Shown here piece after piece: positions 35,716 to 50,079 of a stretch of 64,000 nucleotides of DNA. The DNA comes from Plotosus lineatus (lineage: Eukaryota > Chordata > Actinopteri > Siluriformes > Plotosidae). A model generated the notes under the pieces. The model saw only the letters and a list, made by a program, of their open reading frames with translations. It was not told the DNA's origin and made no database searches. The stretch covers positions 13,195,466 through 13,259,465 of the forward strand of contig CM045746.1 of the NCBI GenBank assembly GCA_024760905.1, given 5' to 3'. A program made the translations under genes and the position numbers. Numbering within the stretch: the stretch's first letter is position 1; every line of letters starts with the position of its first letter.

Positions 35716-36508
35716 CACGCGCTGTGGGCCATGCCCACAAGACGTGAATTCAAAGCGCAGTCCCTGCTTGACAAACTCAACTTTAATTTGATTCCTTGAG
35801 GGATCGGAATTCCAGATGAGCTCAAATGCGCCGACATTTATTAAACATTTACTGAATTAAACAACTTAAAAAAATTAAAACCAAAAACTCAAGAGTGAAG
35901 CTTCCTTCTGTCTTTATCTGGGAGGCCAGCGGGGCGGGATGTTGAGAGACAGCGAATGAGAGAGCAGCTTGCGCGTCGTGTGAAATTTTGATTGCGGCGT
36001 TTGAATTTCTTTTCGTAAGATGGGGTTGTTTCGTATCTCGGGGACGGAAACTCAGGAAAATGTTTTTCGTAACCCAGGGATTTCGTACACAGGGGTCTTC
36101 GTACGTTGGGGGCCGACTGTAAATATATCTGTCTGTGTGTACGTACGTACGTACGTACGTACGTACATACATACACACACACACACACACACTATATAAA
36201 ATTAACAGTTTTTTTGCCTGTTTTGTTTTCATTATTATTAAAATTAGCCCATTCACCTCCTAGATATATTAAATAAACATAAAATAGAATAGTGTTATCT
36301 CTTGAGGAAAAAAAGGAATGAGCCACAATGTCTTTCAGTAACCATTTTCTTACTCCTGTACAGAAGTATCAATGACCCTTGCACAGGGCACAATGATACT
36401 AGAAACCATCGCCATCTTGAGGCATGAATGTAGAACTATCATCGTAAGGAAATGGTGGCCATCAACACAGACAACACTATTCGTGAAAACTTGGCATGTT
36501 ACGTAACT

Positions 36509-36544
<36 letters not shown>

Positions 36545-38741
36545 GCGCGTGTGCATGCGTGTGCGTGCGTGTGCGTGTGACAGATTAGAGACAGAAGCCT
36601 TCATTCAATTCTTAACACTTGATCTCAAACTTTTCTACAAGTCAGTCTTGCATGGTCAGGGTACTACATACGCCTTTCCTTGCCATGTCTTATTATCAAG
36701 GGGTAGCTCTGTGAAGAAACCTTTCAATTCCGTCAAAAGGAAATGATAAGGAAAGATAAAATACTTTCTTCACAGTTTTATCACATCCAGCATCACATTC
36801 TATTATGTAATCCATGAGGAAGCAGTGGACATGCAGGTGGAAACAGTTCAGCGCTGAGAACATTTCAAGGTTATGACTGAGCTTCCAGTTTTGAGAAAAT
36901 CCAACATTTCATCCAAGTCATAACAAATTCCCAATTTATGCGGGAAGTGTAAAAATAATAAAAATTAAAAATACATTTAATAAAAAAAAATACACAGAAG
37001 AAGAAAAGAAGAATAGAAGAACAATCTCAGAGAGAATGAGGAAGAAAATTCTAGTTATTCATTTTTGTGTCAAGTGCTTTAGCATGGCTACACTGAGGAT
37101 ATAGCCTTACTCACCACTGTTGGACATCTGAAAGAGATTATTCTTCTCAAACTTCTTAAACACGCTGCCTTTGATCTCCACAAACTGAAAACACAGAGAG
37201 GGAGACAGATTTTTAAAATATCAAAGACTGGAGCGGTTGTACAGAACCAGTATGATTGTTGAGGAACATGTACTCACATTGTTGGACATCATAATGGTGA
37301 GAAGAGATTTGTTGTGGGAGTTGAAGGCCACGTTTAAGGTGGTGGCTTGGACCATGATCAGAATGGCATGAAGAACTGAAGCTCAAGTTCAGGAATACAC
37401 AGATACGTACCCACAGCATTGACTTACTGCTTGATACCTAGTTTTCTGAAGTAGACCACAGACTTAAAGTCATTGTGGTGTGTTCAGCCAGTAAAATAAA
37501 TCTCAGCAGAAATACCAACACATCAACTCATGATTTGCTCTGACATATCATTTCAATTTCCCAACTTTTCATTAAACCCATCATGTGAATTTATTTATTA
37601 CATCCATATACATTATAAGACTGCTTGTATGGCTTGGTACAGACTTCTATCCATTTTTTTAAATCACCAATAGAGAGATATAAAAACAATACAGCATTGT
37701 GAAAGCACTGTATAAAGGATACAGACATAAAGAACCGCCATTAGAAAGTGGGGTATTACACCTATGTGGGCTCTTTTTCTCTCTTTGGGCTCAGTGGCTG
37801 TCCAGTAGAGAGCATCCAGAATGTCTTGGCCAAAGGAGGAAAACAATCGATCTGCAACCTATAAACCAAGACAGACAGAAAGAAAAAATTGAGTACAGTA
37901 GGCCCTTGATTATTCGCGGTTTTGCACTCGCGGCTTTGCATATTTGCGGATTGCTGAGCAACCGTAACGTGATTCAAATTCAGCCAATGGCTGTCCTCCC
38001 TCCTACTGATTGGTTGAGATGATGTATATGCCCCTTTTCCCTCATTTGCACACAATGTGTCAATGAGCCTTTTTTTTTTTAGTGTGTTTTAATGACCATG
38101 ATGCTTATCGTATGCCTTCGACCCATTGTCCGGCAAAACGTTCTAGCATGCGTAAAGGATAGAGTTACTGTTGTTTTGTGAGTTTTTCGAGTGTGCTCAT
38201 TGCAACTTTATTCTTCGTTATTCATCATGGGCCCAAAGAAAGTGATTCCCGGTGTGAGTGAAAAGAAGAAGCGGGCCCATGGCATGAGGCTGAGTGATAT
38301 CGCAAAGGAATATGGCCGAAACCTGTCTACCATCGGTACGATATTGAAGCAGAAGGAGGCCTTAAAAGGTGTATTTTTACAATTTTTAAAGGGTTTAGGG
38401 GTAGTATTGGGGGCCTTGGAATGAATCAGGCCTTTTATATGTAAAATGCAATTCAACTTATGAAAAAAATCAAGTTACGAAACCACTCCTGGAACCGATT
38501 AATTCCGTAAGGTGAGGTACCTATATATATACACATACACACACACACACAGACGCTCCCCGACTTACGTTCATCTGTTTTTTCGATTTTACGGGTTTTA
38601 AAAAAAAAAAAAAAAAAAAAAAAGGCAAATTTTGAGTTTAGACATACCTACGTAGTACTCTGACGTAATGACGCTGCATTCATTGTTTACAAACTACAGA
38701 CCTACAGACTGAGTGTATGTATGTGTGTATGTATGTGTGTG

Positions 38742-38793
<52 letters not shown>

Positions 38794-41700
38794 GGGCAGT
38801 GGTGGTCTAGTGGTATAGGGTGCTGGATCGCTGATCCAAAGGTTGGACGTTCGAGTCCCAATCTCCACAAGGTTGTCACCGTCCCCCTCTAGTGCAGCTA
38901 ACTGGGTTATCAAAGGCGGGCCATGTCTGTCACTGTCTATGGTGAGAGGCATGTAAAAGAACCATTGCTGACTTTCGTAAAGAGTAGGCTGCAAAGCCGT
39001 CAGCGTGTTTCTGTCCCTTGCTAAAGGGTTGTGACAGGAAGGGCATCCGACGTAAAAACCTCTGCCAAATCAAACGTGCGAATCAGATGATTCGCTGTAG
39101 CGACTCCCGAGTAAAAGGGAAAAAACCGAAAGGAAGACAGACATATATACAAACCAGTGTCTCTCCCTCACGCCGGTCCCAAGCCCGGATAAATGCAGAG
39201 GGTTGCGTCAGGAAGGGCATCCGTTGTAAAACAAATTCCAAATAAAATATGCGAGTCACTACAAAGAATGTCATACCGGATCGGTCGAGGCTCGGATTAA
39301 CAACGACCGCTATCAGTGCTATCAACCAACAGGGTGCTGGTGGAAATTGGACTACTGTTGGTCGAAGACGTCGAAGAAGGAGAGGCGGGAGGCGTGTCCG
39401 TAGGCAGAGAGAGAAGAGGAAAGGCATGAGGCTAGGACTGAAAGTAGGTACTTTGAATGTTGGAACTATGGCAGGAAAAGCTAGACAGCTGGCTGACATG
39501 ATGCAGAGGAGGAAGGTGGAAATACTGTGTGTTCAGGAGACCAGGTGGAAAGGTAGCAAGGCTAGAAGCTTAGGAGCAGGGTTTAAGCTGTTTTTTCATG
39601 GTGTGGATGGGAAGAGAAATGGAGTCGGAGTCATCTTGAAGGAGAAGTTTGTCAGGAATGTTCTAGAAGTGAAAAGAATGTCAAACAGAGTGATGAGTCT
39701 CAAGTTAGAAATTGAAGGTGTGATGTTCAATGTTGTTAGTGCTTATGCCCCACAGACAGGATGTAAGCGAGAAGAGAAGGAGAGATTCTGGAGTGAGTTA
39801 GAGGAAGTGATGCAGAGTACCCCCAGAGGTGAAAGAGTGGTCATTGGTGCAGACTTCAATTGACATGTTGGTGCAGGCAACAGAGGGGATGAGGAAGTGA
39901 TGGGCAGGTTTGGTATCCAGGACAGGAAAGCAGAAGGACAGATGTTGATAGATTTTGCAAAAAGGATGGAAATGGCTGTGGTGAAAACTTTCTTCCAGAA
40001 GAGACAGGAGCATCGGGTGACTTATAAATGCGGAGGAAGGAGTACCCAAGTAGACTACATCGTGTGCAGGCGATGTAATTTGAAGGAAGTCAGTGATGGT
40101 GAGAAAGGTGAAGAAGGCAAAGGCAGAGCAGAAGACAAAGTGGTAGAAGCTGAAAAAGGAAGAGTGTCGTGTTGTCTTCAAGGAGGAGCTGAAACAGGCT
40201 TTGGGTGGCCAGGAAGTGCTTCCAGATGACTGGACAACTACAGCTAATGTGATCAGGGAGACAGGTAAGAGAGTACTTGATGTGTCATCTGGAAGGAGTG
40301 TAGATAAGGAGACTTGGTGGTGGAATGAGGAAGTGCAGGAGTGTGTACAAAGGAAGACGTTAGCTAAGAAGTGGGACATTGAGAGGACCGAAGAGAGAAA
40401 ACAGGAGTACAGGGAGACACAGCGTAAGGCGAAGGTAGCGGTGTTAAAGGCCAAACAGAGGGCGTATGATGACTTGTATGCTCGGTTGGAAAGTAAAGAG
40501 GGAGAAAATGATTTATACAGGTTGGCACAGCAGAGAAATAGAGATGGAAAGGACGTGCAGCAAGTTAGAGTGATTAAGGACAGAGAGGGAAATGTATTGA
40601 CTGATGACAGAAGTGTGCTGGGAAGATGGAAAGAGTACTTTGAAGAGCTGATGAATAAGGAAAACGAGAGAGAAAAAAGAGCAGAAGAGGTGACCGTTGA
40701 GGACCAGGAAGTAGCAAAGTTTAGTAAGGGTGAAGTGAGGACGGCATTGAAGAGGATGAAGAATGGAAAGGCAGTTGGCCCTGATGGCGGAGGTATGAAA
40801 GTGTCTAGGAGAGGTAGCAGTAGATTTCCTGACAAGAACATTCAACAAGGTCTTAGAGAGTGAGAGGATGCCAGAGGAATTGAGAAGAAGTGTGATGGTG
40901 CCCATTTTTAAGAACAAGGGAGACGTGCAGAGTTGTGGCAACTACAGAGGGATAAAGTTGATGAGCCATACGATGATGTTATGTGACATAATAGTGGAAG
41001 CTAGACTAAGGGCAGAGGTCAGCATTTGTGAACAACAGTTTGGTTTCATGCCAAGAAAGAGCACCACAGATGCAGTGTTTGCCTTGAGGATGTTAATAGA
41101 GAAGTACAGAGAAGGTCAGACTGTGCCTTTGTGGATCTGGAGAAAGCATATGACAGGGTGCCGAGAGAGGAGCTGTGGTATTGCATGAGGAAGTCTGGAG
41201 TGGCAGAGAAGTATGTTAGAGTGATGCAGGACATGTACAAAAGATGTAAGACAGTGCTGAGGTGTGCTGTCGGTGTGACAGAAGAGTTCAAGGTGGAGGT
41301 GGGACTGCATCAAGAGTCAGCTCTGAGCCCCTTCTTGTTTGCTATGGTGATAGACAGGCTGACAGACGAGGTGAGACAAGAATGTCCATGGACTATGATG
41401 TTTGCAGATGACATTGTGATCTGTAGTGAGAGCAGAGAACAAGTGCAGGAAAATCTAGAGAGGTGGAGGTATACCCTGTAAAGGAGGGGAATGAAGGTTA
41501 GCCTCAGTAAAACAGAATACATGTGTGTGAATGACAAGGACCCAAGAGGAATGGTGAGGTTACAGGGAGCAGAGATAAGGAAGGTGGAGGATTTTAAGTA
41601 CTTAGGGTCAACAATCCAGAGAAGTGGAGAGTGTGGAAAAGAGGTGAAGAAGCGTGTGCAGGCAGGTTGGAATGGATGGAGAAAAGTGTCCGGAGTGATG

Positions 41701-43062
41701 TGTGACAGGAGGGTATCGGCAAGAATGAAAGGAAAAGTGTACAAGACGGTGGTAAGGCCAGCGATGTTGTTTGGTTTCGAAACAGTGGCCCTGGGGAAAA
41801 GACAGGAGGCAGAGCTGGAGGTAGCAGAGATGAAAATGTTGAGGTTCTCTTTGGGAGTAACGAGGATGGATAGGATCAGGAATGAGCACATCAGAGGGAC
41901 AAAAAGTCAGAGAGGCTAGATTGAGATGGTTTGGACATGTACAGAGGAGGGATAGTGAGTATATTGGTAGTAGGATGCTGAGGTTGGAACTACCAGGCAG
42001 AAGGCCTAGAGGAAGACCAAAGAGACGATTCATTGATGTAGTGAAGCAGGACATGAAGGTAGCTGGTATAAGAGAAGAAGATGCAAAGGATAGGGTGAGA
42101 TGGAGGCAGATGATTCGCTGTGGCGACCCCTGAAGGGAAAAGTCGAAAGGAAAAGAAGAAGACTGACTTACACAAAAGAAAGAACGCTCCGCTTTGCTGG
42201 GAGACTTCATCAGTGCAGGCTGTGTTCTAAACGAGTTCAACGATACCATTGTGCACTTGAAAGACCGGAAGTCTGTATAACCCACAGCAAGTACACTACT
42301 TGTTTTAAGCTTCATGTAAAGTAACTCGGTATAAATAAGTGACTTATTTGAAATGAATGTTGATATTATTTGATATATTTGATAATATTTTACAATGTTA
42401 TGTTTATAATAATTGATTTAGGGGTGTTTTATGAGCTACGGTAATGTTATTTATGGACGTACAGTACAGTATGAGCGTCATACGTCACACGTCACTGTAA
42501 CAACTTACTTTCAGCCGTCTGGAACCAATTAAAAACGTAAGTCAGGGAGCGTCTGTATATATAGTGTTTGGCATGTTTTCGTAAGTAGAACATGTTTCGT
42601 ATACATAGACAAAAAAATGACTGTGCAGGATTTTAAACCTACATAGGCCTAAACTTAACCAGCTTGTTGCTAACCAGGACTGGTTATAACACCCTGTCGT
42701 ATTGTGGCACCCCTACACACAGAAATTTCAAGCGTGAAATTCATATTAAGTGGATGTTATGTGGTGTGTTTTACATTTTAGAGTTAACTCTGACCAGGAA
42801 TTACGACTGAAGAACATGGAGCCGCTTTACAAAACAGAGCTAAAATATTTAGATTTTTACCCACTTCAATTTACTTTGAGGAAACGAAGCCTTTTTGGTA
42901 ATGTCACTTTATTATAAACTGTCAGACAATATTAAATAATAAAAAAATAACTCTATACTAATTATATATGATGCATCATTATCAAAAATACAGTTTTTAT
43001 TGTTAGTTGTAAAATATAGATTTTTTTCCCCCAATAGACGTGAGTTTTGACATGTGTTCCAA

Positions 43063-43095
<33 letters not shown>

Positions 43096-45299
43096 AATAA
43101 TAATATTATTATTGATTTAAACATATTTTATTCATTGAATAAAGGGATTGGGCACAAGTTATCCAACTTAGTGAAGCCCTCGCCACAGATTATTTAGCCA
43201 ATTAGCCTACTGTGCATGTTTTTGGACTGTGGGAGGAAACCGGAGTACCCGGAGGAAACCCACGCAAGCACGGGAAGAACATGCAAACTCCACACAGAAA
43301 CGCCCAGGCTTGGATTCGAACCCAGGCCTTCTTGCTGTGAGGCGGGCATGCTAACCACTACACCACCGTGCTGCCTATATTATTATTATTATTATTATTG
43401 TTATTACCAGGAAACATGGGGTTACTATGTGATTTTGTTTTGGAATGTTTGGCAAAATTAAACTTTTAATATTTACATTTCTCCCCAAAAGTAGGCATGG
43501 CTGACTTGGCAACTTTAAACAGATGTAGCTCAGATTTCAACACGATTTTCAAAATGTCTTCAATGTGAATGTCTTCACTCATTCTGTCAGCACAGCTCAC
43601 AGAAATATCTTTTTTATTGGTAGCATACCTGTCTTTAACGGTGAAAGCATTTCTTCCAATACAATAATGAAAGAATATGTGCCTATATTTATTTGTATTC
43701 ACCTTGACAGCAAATCAGTCATTAAATTTCCAAAAGCATTTGATTCTTTTAAAAATTCAGCCCTGAGTGTTTTCTTTTCCTGACATAATAGCCAACTATT
43801 CATTTATCTTTAAAAAAAATTCACAGGACTGCAGTGCAATGAAGGTACTTCTGATGAAGATACAGTGACACAGGCTGATCGAGACCAGCAGCTTCTTACC
43901 TCCAGCATGTTATAGATGATGTAGAGTTTGATGACTGACTGCCCCCTGATCAGATGGTACATCATGGAGTAGTCCACATAATGCATCATGGAGTAACACA
44001 GCACCATGATGAAGCCTTTCAGCACATCACACACCTGAGCAGGCTGAAGGATACGGGAGCCACTACACACACACACACACACACAACTTTAGATTCTTTT
44101 AAAGTAATGCAAGTTATACCAATAACATATTTCCTTCAAGATCTTCACACCTTCCTGAAGCAACGCAGCATGCATTTTAAATGGTTTCTCCGTTTCACAC
44201 ACGCACGCACACACAGTCATACAAGGTGGTTATGACAGAGCAACAGACTAAAAACATGCATCATGGACACACGTTAAAACGTACTGTATTCCTGCCAAGG
44301 GTTAATACAACAGGCATATCTGATGAATTGTATCACTTTTCACATTGTTTATTCTAATATGCACATTTATAATTCCCAAGAAAATCTGTTTCAGAGACTA
44401 TTGCACGATATGAGATGATCAAAATTAAATCTTGGCTGAATTAAAAAAAAAAACAACGTTTGGTTTTATTCATGTCAGAACATACGGTGAGGATCACCTA
44501 ATGATAGATTTGAATAAAAAGCACTTCTACGATATTCATGTCATGTAAATACAAACATTCTTTAAAGTGAGCTTGAGATGATCACAATATTATTTACTTT
44601 TAATGATTTACTTTATACTGCAGCACGAGTCAAAGCCAGCAGTAGGAGGTTTGGTGTTAAGATAAACATGCTATCATGTTCAGACTCAGCGATAAACAGC
44701 TGAAAAAAAGATTTGAGAATGTCAAAACTATTACATCACTATATAAACTGTCACCCAATATGAACGCTGCCACCTGCTGGCTAAACACAAGAATTCAGTA
44801 GAAATTGGCAGATTTAAAACAAAACAAACAAAGTCACAAAAACAGTTGCAGTGCATGTCTGCATGCATGCGCGTGTGCGCTCGGAGTACACAAGTGTGAA
44901 CTACGTGAGCACAGAAAGCTGCTGCTGCATTCACCCCGGAACCGCAGAGTGTTACTGCATACCTTCTTTTTCTGCAATAGGGCCATATACTTAGCCTGCA
45001 GGCAGAAAGATAAATAATGAGCTGCTTAAACAACCTTAAAATTTTACAAGGCTTCAGAGTGAGAAGTGTGCGCACCTGCTACAGAATAACCTTGGAGAAA
45101 TCGTGTGGTGAGAAGGCGCACGAGGTGTTTATCTACTGTTGAAAAGGAATTGGGTAAACAGCCTCCTCTAAAAATTATTGAAACAGGAAGGACAGCTTAT
45201 ATTTCCTGTTATTTAGATTTAGTACATACATTCAACGTCTTTATGCAGGCCAAAGTCTAGGAATCAATCATCTAGAAAAGTCAAGTTTGATCTTTAAAA

Positions 45300-45350
<51 letters not shown>

Positions 45351-48300
45351 ATATATATATATACAGGAATATCTCACTTTCCACGGTTAATTGGGACCGA
45401 GATCTGCCCGCAAGGCGCCAAATTCCGCAAAGTAGGATCGACACCCCCCTGACTGACGTATACTGTACTTGCATGTGTGCATAATATCAATAAATACATA
45501 TTCAATGATACAAATGGTTATAACAAATAAACATTCAAAATTAATGCATAAGATGTAAATTGAATTGAAATACACACACACATACAGACACGCCCACACG
45601 CAGATGCGCACTTCACATAAAAATGTAAGTAGTGTTGATGGGGGGTTTTGTTTTTGGTTTTTTTTTTTTTTGCATAATTGGCTTTGTTTATAGGCATTTA
45701 CCCTATTCTGCCTTAATTTCCTTATTTTTTAATTTGATATTTAAAAAAAAAAAAAAACACGATGCACTGAAGCCGCATGAATTGAAGCGTGAAGTAGCGA
45801 GGGATCCCTGTATCTATCTATCTATACCCTGTATTCCCTATAATCTGGACCCATGTGCCACATTATAAAAGGTATGATTGCGTTTCTGAGTTGGTGCTGT
45901 TTGGTGGCCATATTGGATATGGAATGAGAACAAAAACTTATAGGCTTGTGTGGCTGTCCATTCCTGATACTCACACTAAAAACGGTGATGATTGGTGATG
46001 GTGTTTTTGAGCTGGTGTATGAAATGCAAATCCACACAGCACCTGACATCAGTACGCCTCATGCCCAGTGGAATGACGTGAAAATATTGAATTAGTTCTA
46101 CTGTCATCTCATGTGAATAACGATAAGTGAGTCTGGAGTAGAAAGCAAGTTTAAACCACTATTAGGTATTTAAATAATTAAAGTGCCCCAGGGAAAACAC
46201 CTCGAAAATACCCGTTCTGATATTTATTTAATTATTGTTAATTATTTATTACATTTGAAAAATGAGTGGGTTCCAACAAAAGATACCGTGTTCCAAGTTA
46301 TTTAACATGTTCATATTTTAATCTCAAACTCATTTATCAGTCTTGCTGCTCCAAAACTTCCAGCGGTGACAGTATATAAAAACCTATTTTAATAGCCTGT
46401 ACATAAAACACAATATCTATTCACCCATCATTATTAACTGTTGTTGTCTAACCTACCATTACTGTCACCAAAACTATTGCCGCCCCCTAGACCAAGATGG
46501 TAAAAAGAAAAAAAAGAAAAAAAAACACACTTCGTTTTGGTAGACTAGTTTAATTTTATACCAAAAATGTGATAGAAATGTAACTTCTTCTTTTCCTTTC
46601 TGCTGTTCCCTCCAGGGGTCGCCACAGCAAATAATCTGCCCCCATCTCTCCCTATCCTCTGCATCTTCTACTCTTACTCCAACTACCTTCATGTCCTTCT
46701 TCACCACAGCCATAAATCTTCTCTGTGGTCTTCCTCGAGGCCTTCTGCCTGGTAGTTCCAACCTCAGCATCCTACTACCGATATATTCACTATCCCTCCT
46801 CGATACATGTCCAAACCATCTCAATCTAGCCTGTCTGACTTTGTCTCCAAAACCACTTACATGTGCTGTCCCTCTGATGTACTCATTCCTGATCCTATCC
46901 ATCTTCATTACTCCCAAAGAGAACCTCAACATTTTCATTTCTGCTACCTCCAGCTCTGCCTCCTGTCTTTTCCCCAGGGCCATTGTTTCTAAACCATACA
47001 ACATCGCTGGCCTCATCACCGTCTTGTACACTTTTCCTTTCATTCTTGCCGATACCTTCCTATCACACATCACACCGGACACTTTTCTCCAACCATTCCA
47101 ACCTGCCTGCACACGCTTCTTCACCTCTTTTCCACACTCTGCATTGCTCTGGATTCTTGAGCCTAAGTACTTAAAATCCTCCACTTTCTTTATCTCTGCT
47201 CCCTGTAACCTCACCGTTCCTCTTGGGTCCTTGTCATTCACACACATGTATTCTGTCTTACTGAGGCTAACCTTCATTCCTCTCCTTTCCAGGGCATACC
47301 TCCACCTCTCTAGGTTTTCCTGCACTTGTTCTCTGCTCTCACTACAGATCACGATGTCATCTGCAAACATCATAGTCCATGGACATTCTTGTCTAACCTT
47401 GTCTGTCAGCCTCTACATTACCATAGCAAACAAGAAGGGGCTCAGAGCTGACCCTTGATGCAGTCCCACCTCCACCTTGAACTCTTCTGTCACACCGACA
47501 GCACACCTCAGCACTATCTTACATCCCTTGTACATGTCCTGCATCACTCTTACATACTTCTCTGCCACTCCAGACTTCCTCATGCAATATCACAGTTCCT
47601 CTCTCGGCACCCTGTCATATGCCTTCTCCAGATCCACAAAGGCGAGCTCTTTCTTGGCATGAAATAAAAATGTTGTTCACAACTGCTGACCTCTGCCCTT
47701 AGGCTAGCTTCCACTATTCTTTCCCATAACTTCATTGCATGGCTCATCAACTTTATCCCTCTGTAGTTGCCAAAACTCTGCACATCTCCCTTGTTCTTAA
47801 AAATGGGAACAAGCACACTTCTCCTCCATTCCTCCGGCATCCTCTCACTCTCTAAGACCTTGTTGAATTTTCTTATCAGAAAATCTACTGATACTTCTCC
47901 TAGACACTTCCATACCTCTACCGGTCTGTCATCAGGACCAACTGCCTTTCCACTCTTCATCCTCTTCAATGCCCTCCTCACTTCACCCTTACTAATCTTT
48001 TTCTACTTCCTGGTCCTCAACAGTCACCTCTTCTACTCTTTTTTTTCCTCTCTCATTAGCTCTACAAAGTACTCTGTCCATCTTCTCAGCACACTTCTGT
48101 CATTAGTCAATACATTTCCCACTCTATCCTTAATCACTCTAACTTGCTGCACGTCCTTCCCATCTCTATTTCTCTGCTGTGCCAACCTGTATAAATAATT
48201 TTCTCCCTCCTTACTGTCCAACCTAGCATACAAGCCATCATACGCCCCCTGTACTCCTGTTTACTCTCTTCAGTCCTCTCTGTGTCCCACTTCTTCTTAG

Positions 48301-50045
48301 CTAACCTCTTCCTTTGTACACACTACTGTACTTCCTCATTTCACCACCAAGTCTCCGTATCTACTGTCTTTCCAGAGGACAAACCAAGAACTCTCCTACT
48401 TGTCTACCTGATCACATTAGCTGTGGTTGTCCAGTTATCTGTAAGCACTTCCAGACCACCCAAAGCCTGTTTCAACTTGTGATAGAAATGTAAGTTTTTA
48501 TTAAAATTACTGGATCCAAAAAAAAACAAAAAACATTAATAACACTATTAGTGGAAATTTAAACCGAACATTTAAGAGACTCTGTTTTAAAGATATTATG
48601 GGCAGTTATTTTAAAACTGAATCGGAAAATTTTGTCATCAGGGCCCGAGTTACCATGTACAAGTATATGATTGTGGTACACTCATGCCATACTGACAGAT
48701 TTTGGGTCAGAAGTCTTAAAAGGTTTGGATTAAAATCATCGCCTGTGCATTTGGATACGATATATGCACCAGGATTCATGTATTTAATCCAGTGCTTCTC
48801 AAATAGTGGGGCGCACGGGATGATGCCTGGGGGGTAGCGTGTATGACCGTGGGGTACATGCTTTTCTGGAATTGTGTACGAGAATTAAGTGTAATTTCAC
48901 CTCCCCTCCACCAGTTGGCAGTGGCGCTCTCATGGTGTAGAGGTTTTTCGCACGAGCAAATGATATGAAGCACAGTAAACAACCCCTCAAGAAACAACAC
49001 GTAAAAAATTCTAACAGGAACAAAGAGAAAGGTGAAGGGAGATGGAGACATTAAAACATGGATAAGTTGAATGAGTTTCAATAAGTTGAATGAGTTTAAA
49101 TAAGGATGTATTTTTTATTTCAGGCACACTGGTGCACTTTATATCTTTTCTATTACAGATAAAAAAACAATGTTAATGAATCATGTTTTTATCGGAACTG
49201 ATTTCAGTTGGTGATATTTTTATCAGGCTTTAATAAAGTAATTCAGTTAATGGTACTGTATTGGGAAAAAACATCATTACTGTATGATCTGAATATTAAC
49301 TGTTGAATATTTAATCAGACGAATTTATTTCTGATCATGAAACTAAAGACAGTGCACATTAAGCAAATCAAAGAAAATGATGCAAAAGATGCTTTGCTTA
49401 TTTTATATACAGACATCCTGATATACCAAAATTGTATCAGTTTATATCCAATGATAAGTGTTGTTCATGACAGCCGCTCTTTAAATACTGTAATTATACA
49501 AAACTGAGTTCAAATAGCCCAAAGATCTCAACACTAAAAGGATGAACTATGACTTCTGTTCAACTGCTTTACAAGTCAATGATATTAAAAACTTTAGCAT
49601 AAGTTTAGGATCGCCATCATGTGAGTTTGTTACCGGAGTCCGCAGCACGGCAGCGTTAGCAGCCTGATGAGTGCCAGCAGCACTCTGAGGGGTAACAGTG
49701 TGAACACGTAGAGAAACGCATCCAGACACAGGAAGAAGCCAAAGATCATCAGCTACGGGAATAAAGACAGAAAAATAGAAGGAGCGATGTAAAAGATATT
49801 TGGTAAAATCGTAAAGAGGAAAACAGCAAATGCAATTACTGACAAGCGGAACTAGAGTTTTTTCATTCACAACACATGCACTGACATTAGTGGGCTGCCT
49901 TACCTTCTCAAGTTCCTTGGGGATGCGCAGGCAGGTATAGACCCTCTCCCTCCTCTCAGTGTATTTGGCCTCATTGTGTTCCAGAAAATATCCTCTTGTC
50001 AATTCAGCTCTTACAAACCGCAGCAGAGACAGGTCTGCGCACACA

Positions 50046-50079
<34 letters not shown>

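Larger units (their letters stand above)
38550..42555. mobile_element. pogo-like element family P2, split by SINE and LINE
   Basis: Left terminus CAGACGCTCCCCGACTTACG at 38550 and its inverse CGTAAGTCAGGGAGCGTCTG|TA at 42555. The right part 42162-42555 matches 58969-59600 in reverse. Between them lie an (AT)n tract, a SINE and an RTE LINE, so it is most simply one P2 element opened by later insertions. Confidence 0.7.

Noticed and set aside
36350..36604. Possible extra tapt1 exons or other genes in intron 7 and other long introns
   Set aside because: The exon set already gives a contiguous full-length protein in phase; the remaining ORFs are microsatellite translations or random frames.
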